The translations under genes were made by a program, and so were the position numbers. Below are positions 5,888 through 5,950 of a DNA stretch of 5,950 bases, one piece after another. Numbering within the stretch: the first letter of the stretch is position 1; every line of letters starts with the position of its first letter. The DNA is taken from NCBI GenBank assembly GCA_030378125.1, contig JAUCGN010000108.1, forward strand, positions 1-5,950, read 5' to 3'. A model generated the notes under the pieces. That model made no database searches. It was not told where the DNA came from and saw nothing but the letters and a program-made list of their open reading frames with translations. The stretch comes from Thiotrichales bacterium HSG1 (GTDB lineage: Bacteria > Pseudomonadota > Gammaproteobacteria > Beggiatoales > Beggiatoaceae).

Positions 5888-5950
5888 TTTAATTCTCAAT
5901 TATAATCTAAAAATTAATTAAACTTATCTATTCTGATAGTCACAAATGGT

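Overview
The window is an A+T-rich stretch of bacterial chromosome with seven protein genes, one of them cut by the left edge. The pilS-pilR pair, with its characteristic kinase H-box and sigma-54 activator architecture, points to a gammaproteobacterium. Low G+C, V-type ATPase subunits and exopolysaccharide genes together would fit a Beggiatoa/Thiothrix-like sulfur bacterium, but that placement is inference and not shown by any single sequence feature. Everything here looks like ordinary cellular machinery. I see no tRNA, rRNA, CRISPR array, insertion sequence or phage gene.

Left block, plus strand (1-2986): the C-terminal part of a PilS-type sensor histidine kinase, then PilR, its sigma-54-dependent response regulator, starting 2 bases after the kinase stop. 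After 48 bases comes tsaD, the t6A tRNA-modification enzyme. PilS/PilR classically control transcription of the type IV pilus. TsaD is an unrelated housekeeping gene that is probably read through from the same operon.

Middle (2987-3312): a non-coding gap of about 330 bases between convergent genes. It holds two long imperfect inverted repeats (3063-3145 and 3188-3296) and only unconvincing scraps of open frame.

Right block: on the minus strand (5080 to 3313) a UDP-glucuronate 4-epimerase-like SDR gene is followed, with tight junctions, by two V-type ATPase genes: membrane subunit K (the c-ring protein) and small stalk subunit F. The other V-ATPase subunits (I, E, C, A, B, D) are not in the window. 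Divergent from the epimerase, after a 201-base shared upstream region, lies a short membrane phosphoglycosyltransferase (5282-5887) that would start assembly of a lipid-linked glycan. The epimerase and the transferase probably belong to an exopolysaccharide or capsule locus that continues to the right. The V-ATPase pair is the odd part of this neighbourhood.

Points most worth a second look: the GSFTSA variant of the sigma-54 contact loop in PilR, the orphan-like K-F pair behind a sugar epimerase, the non-canonical N-terminal half of subunit K, and the folded elements in the convergent gap. I did not find a convincing new biological system here.
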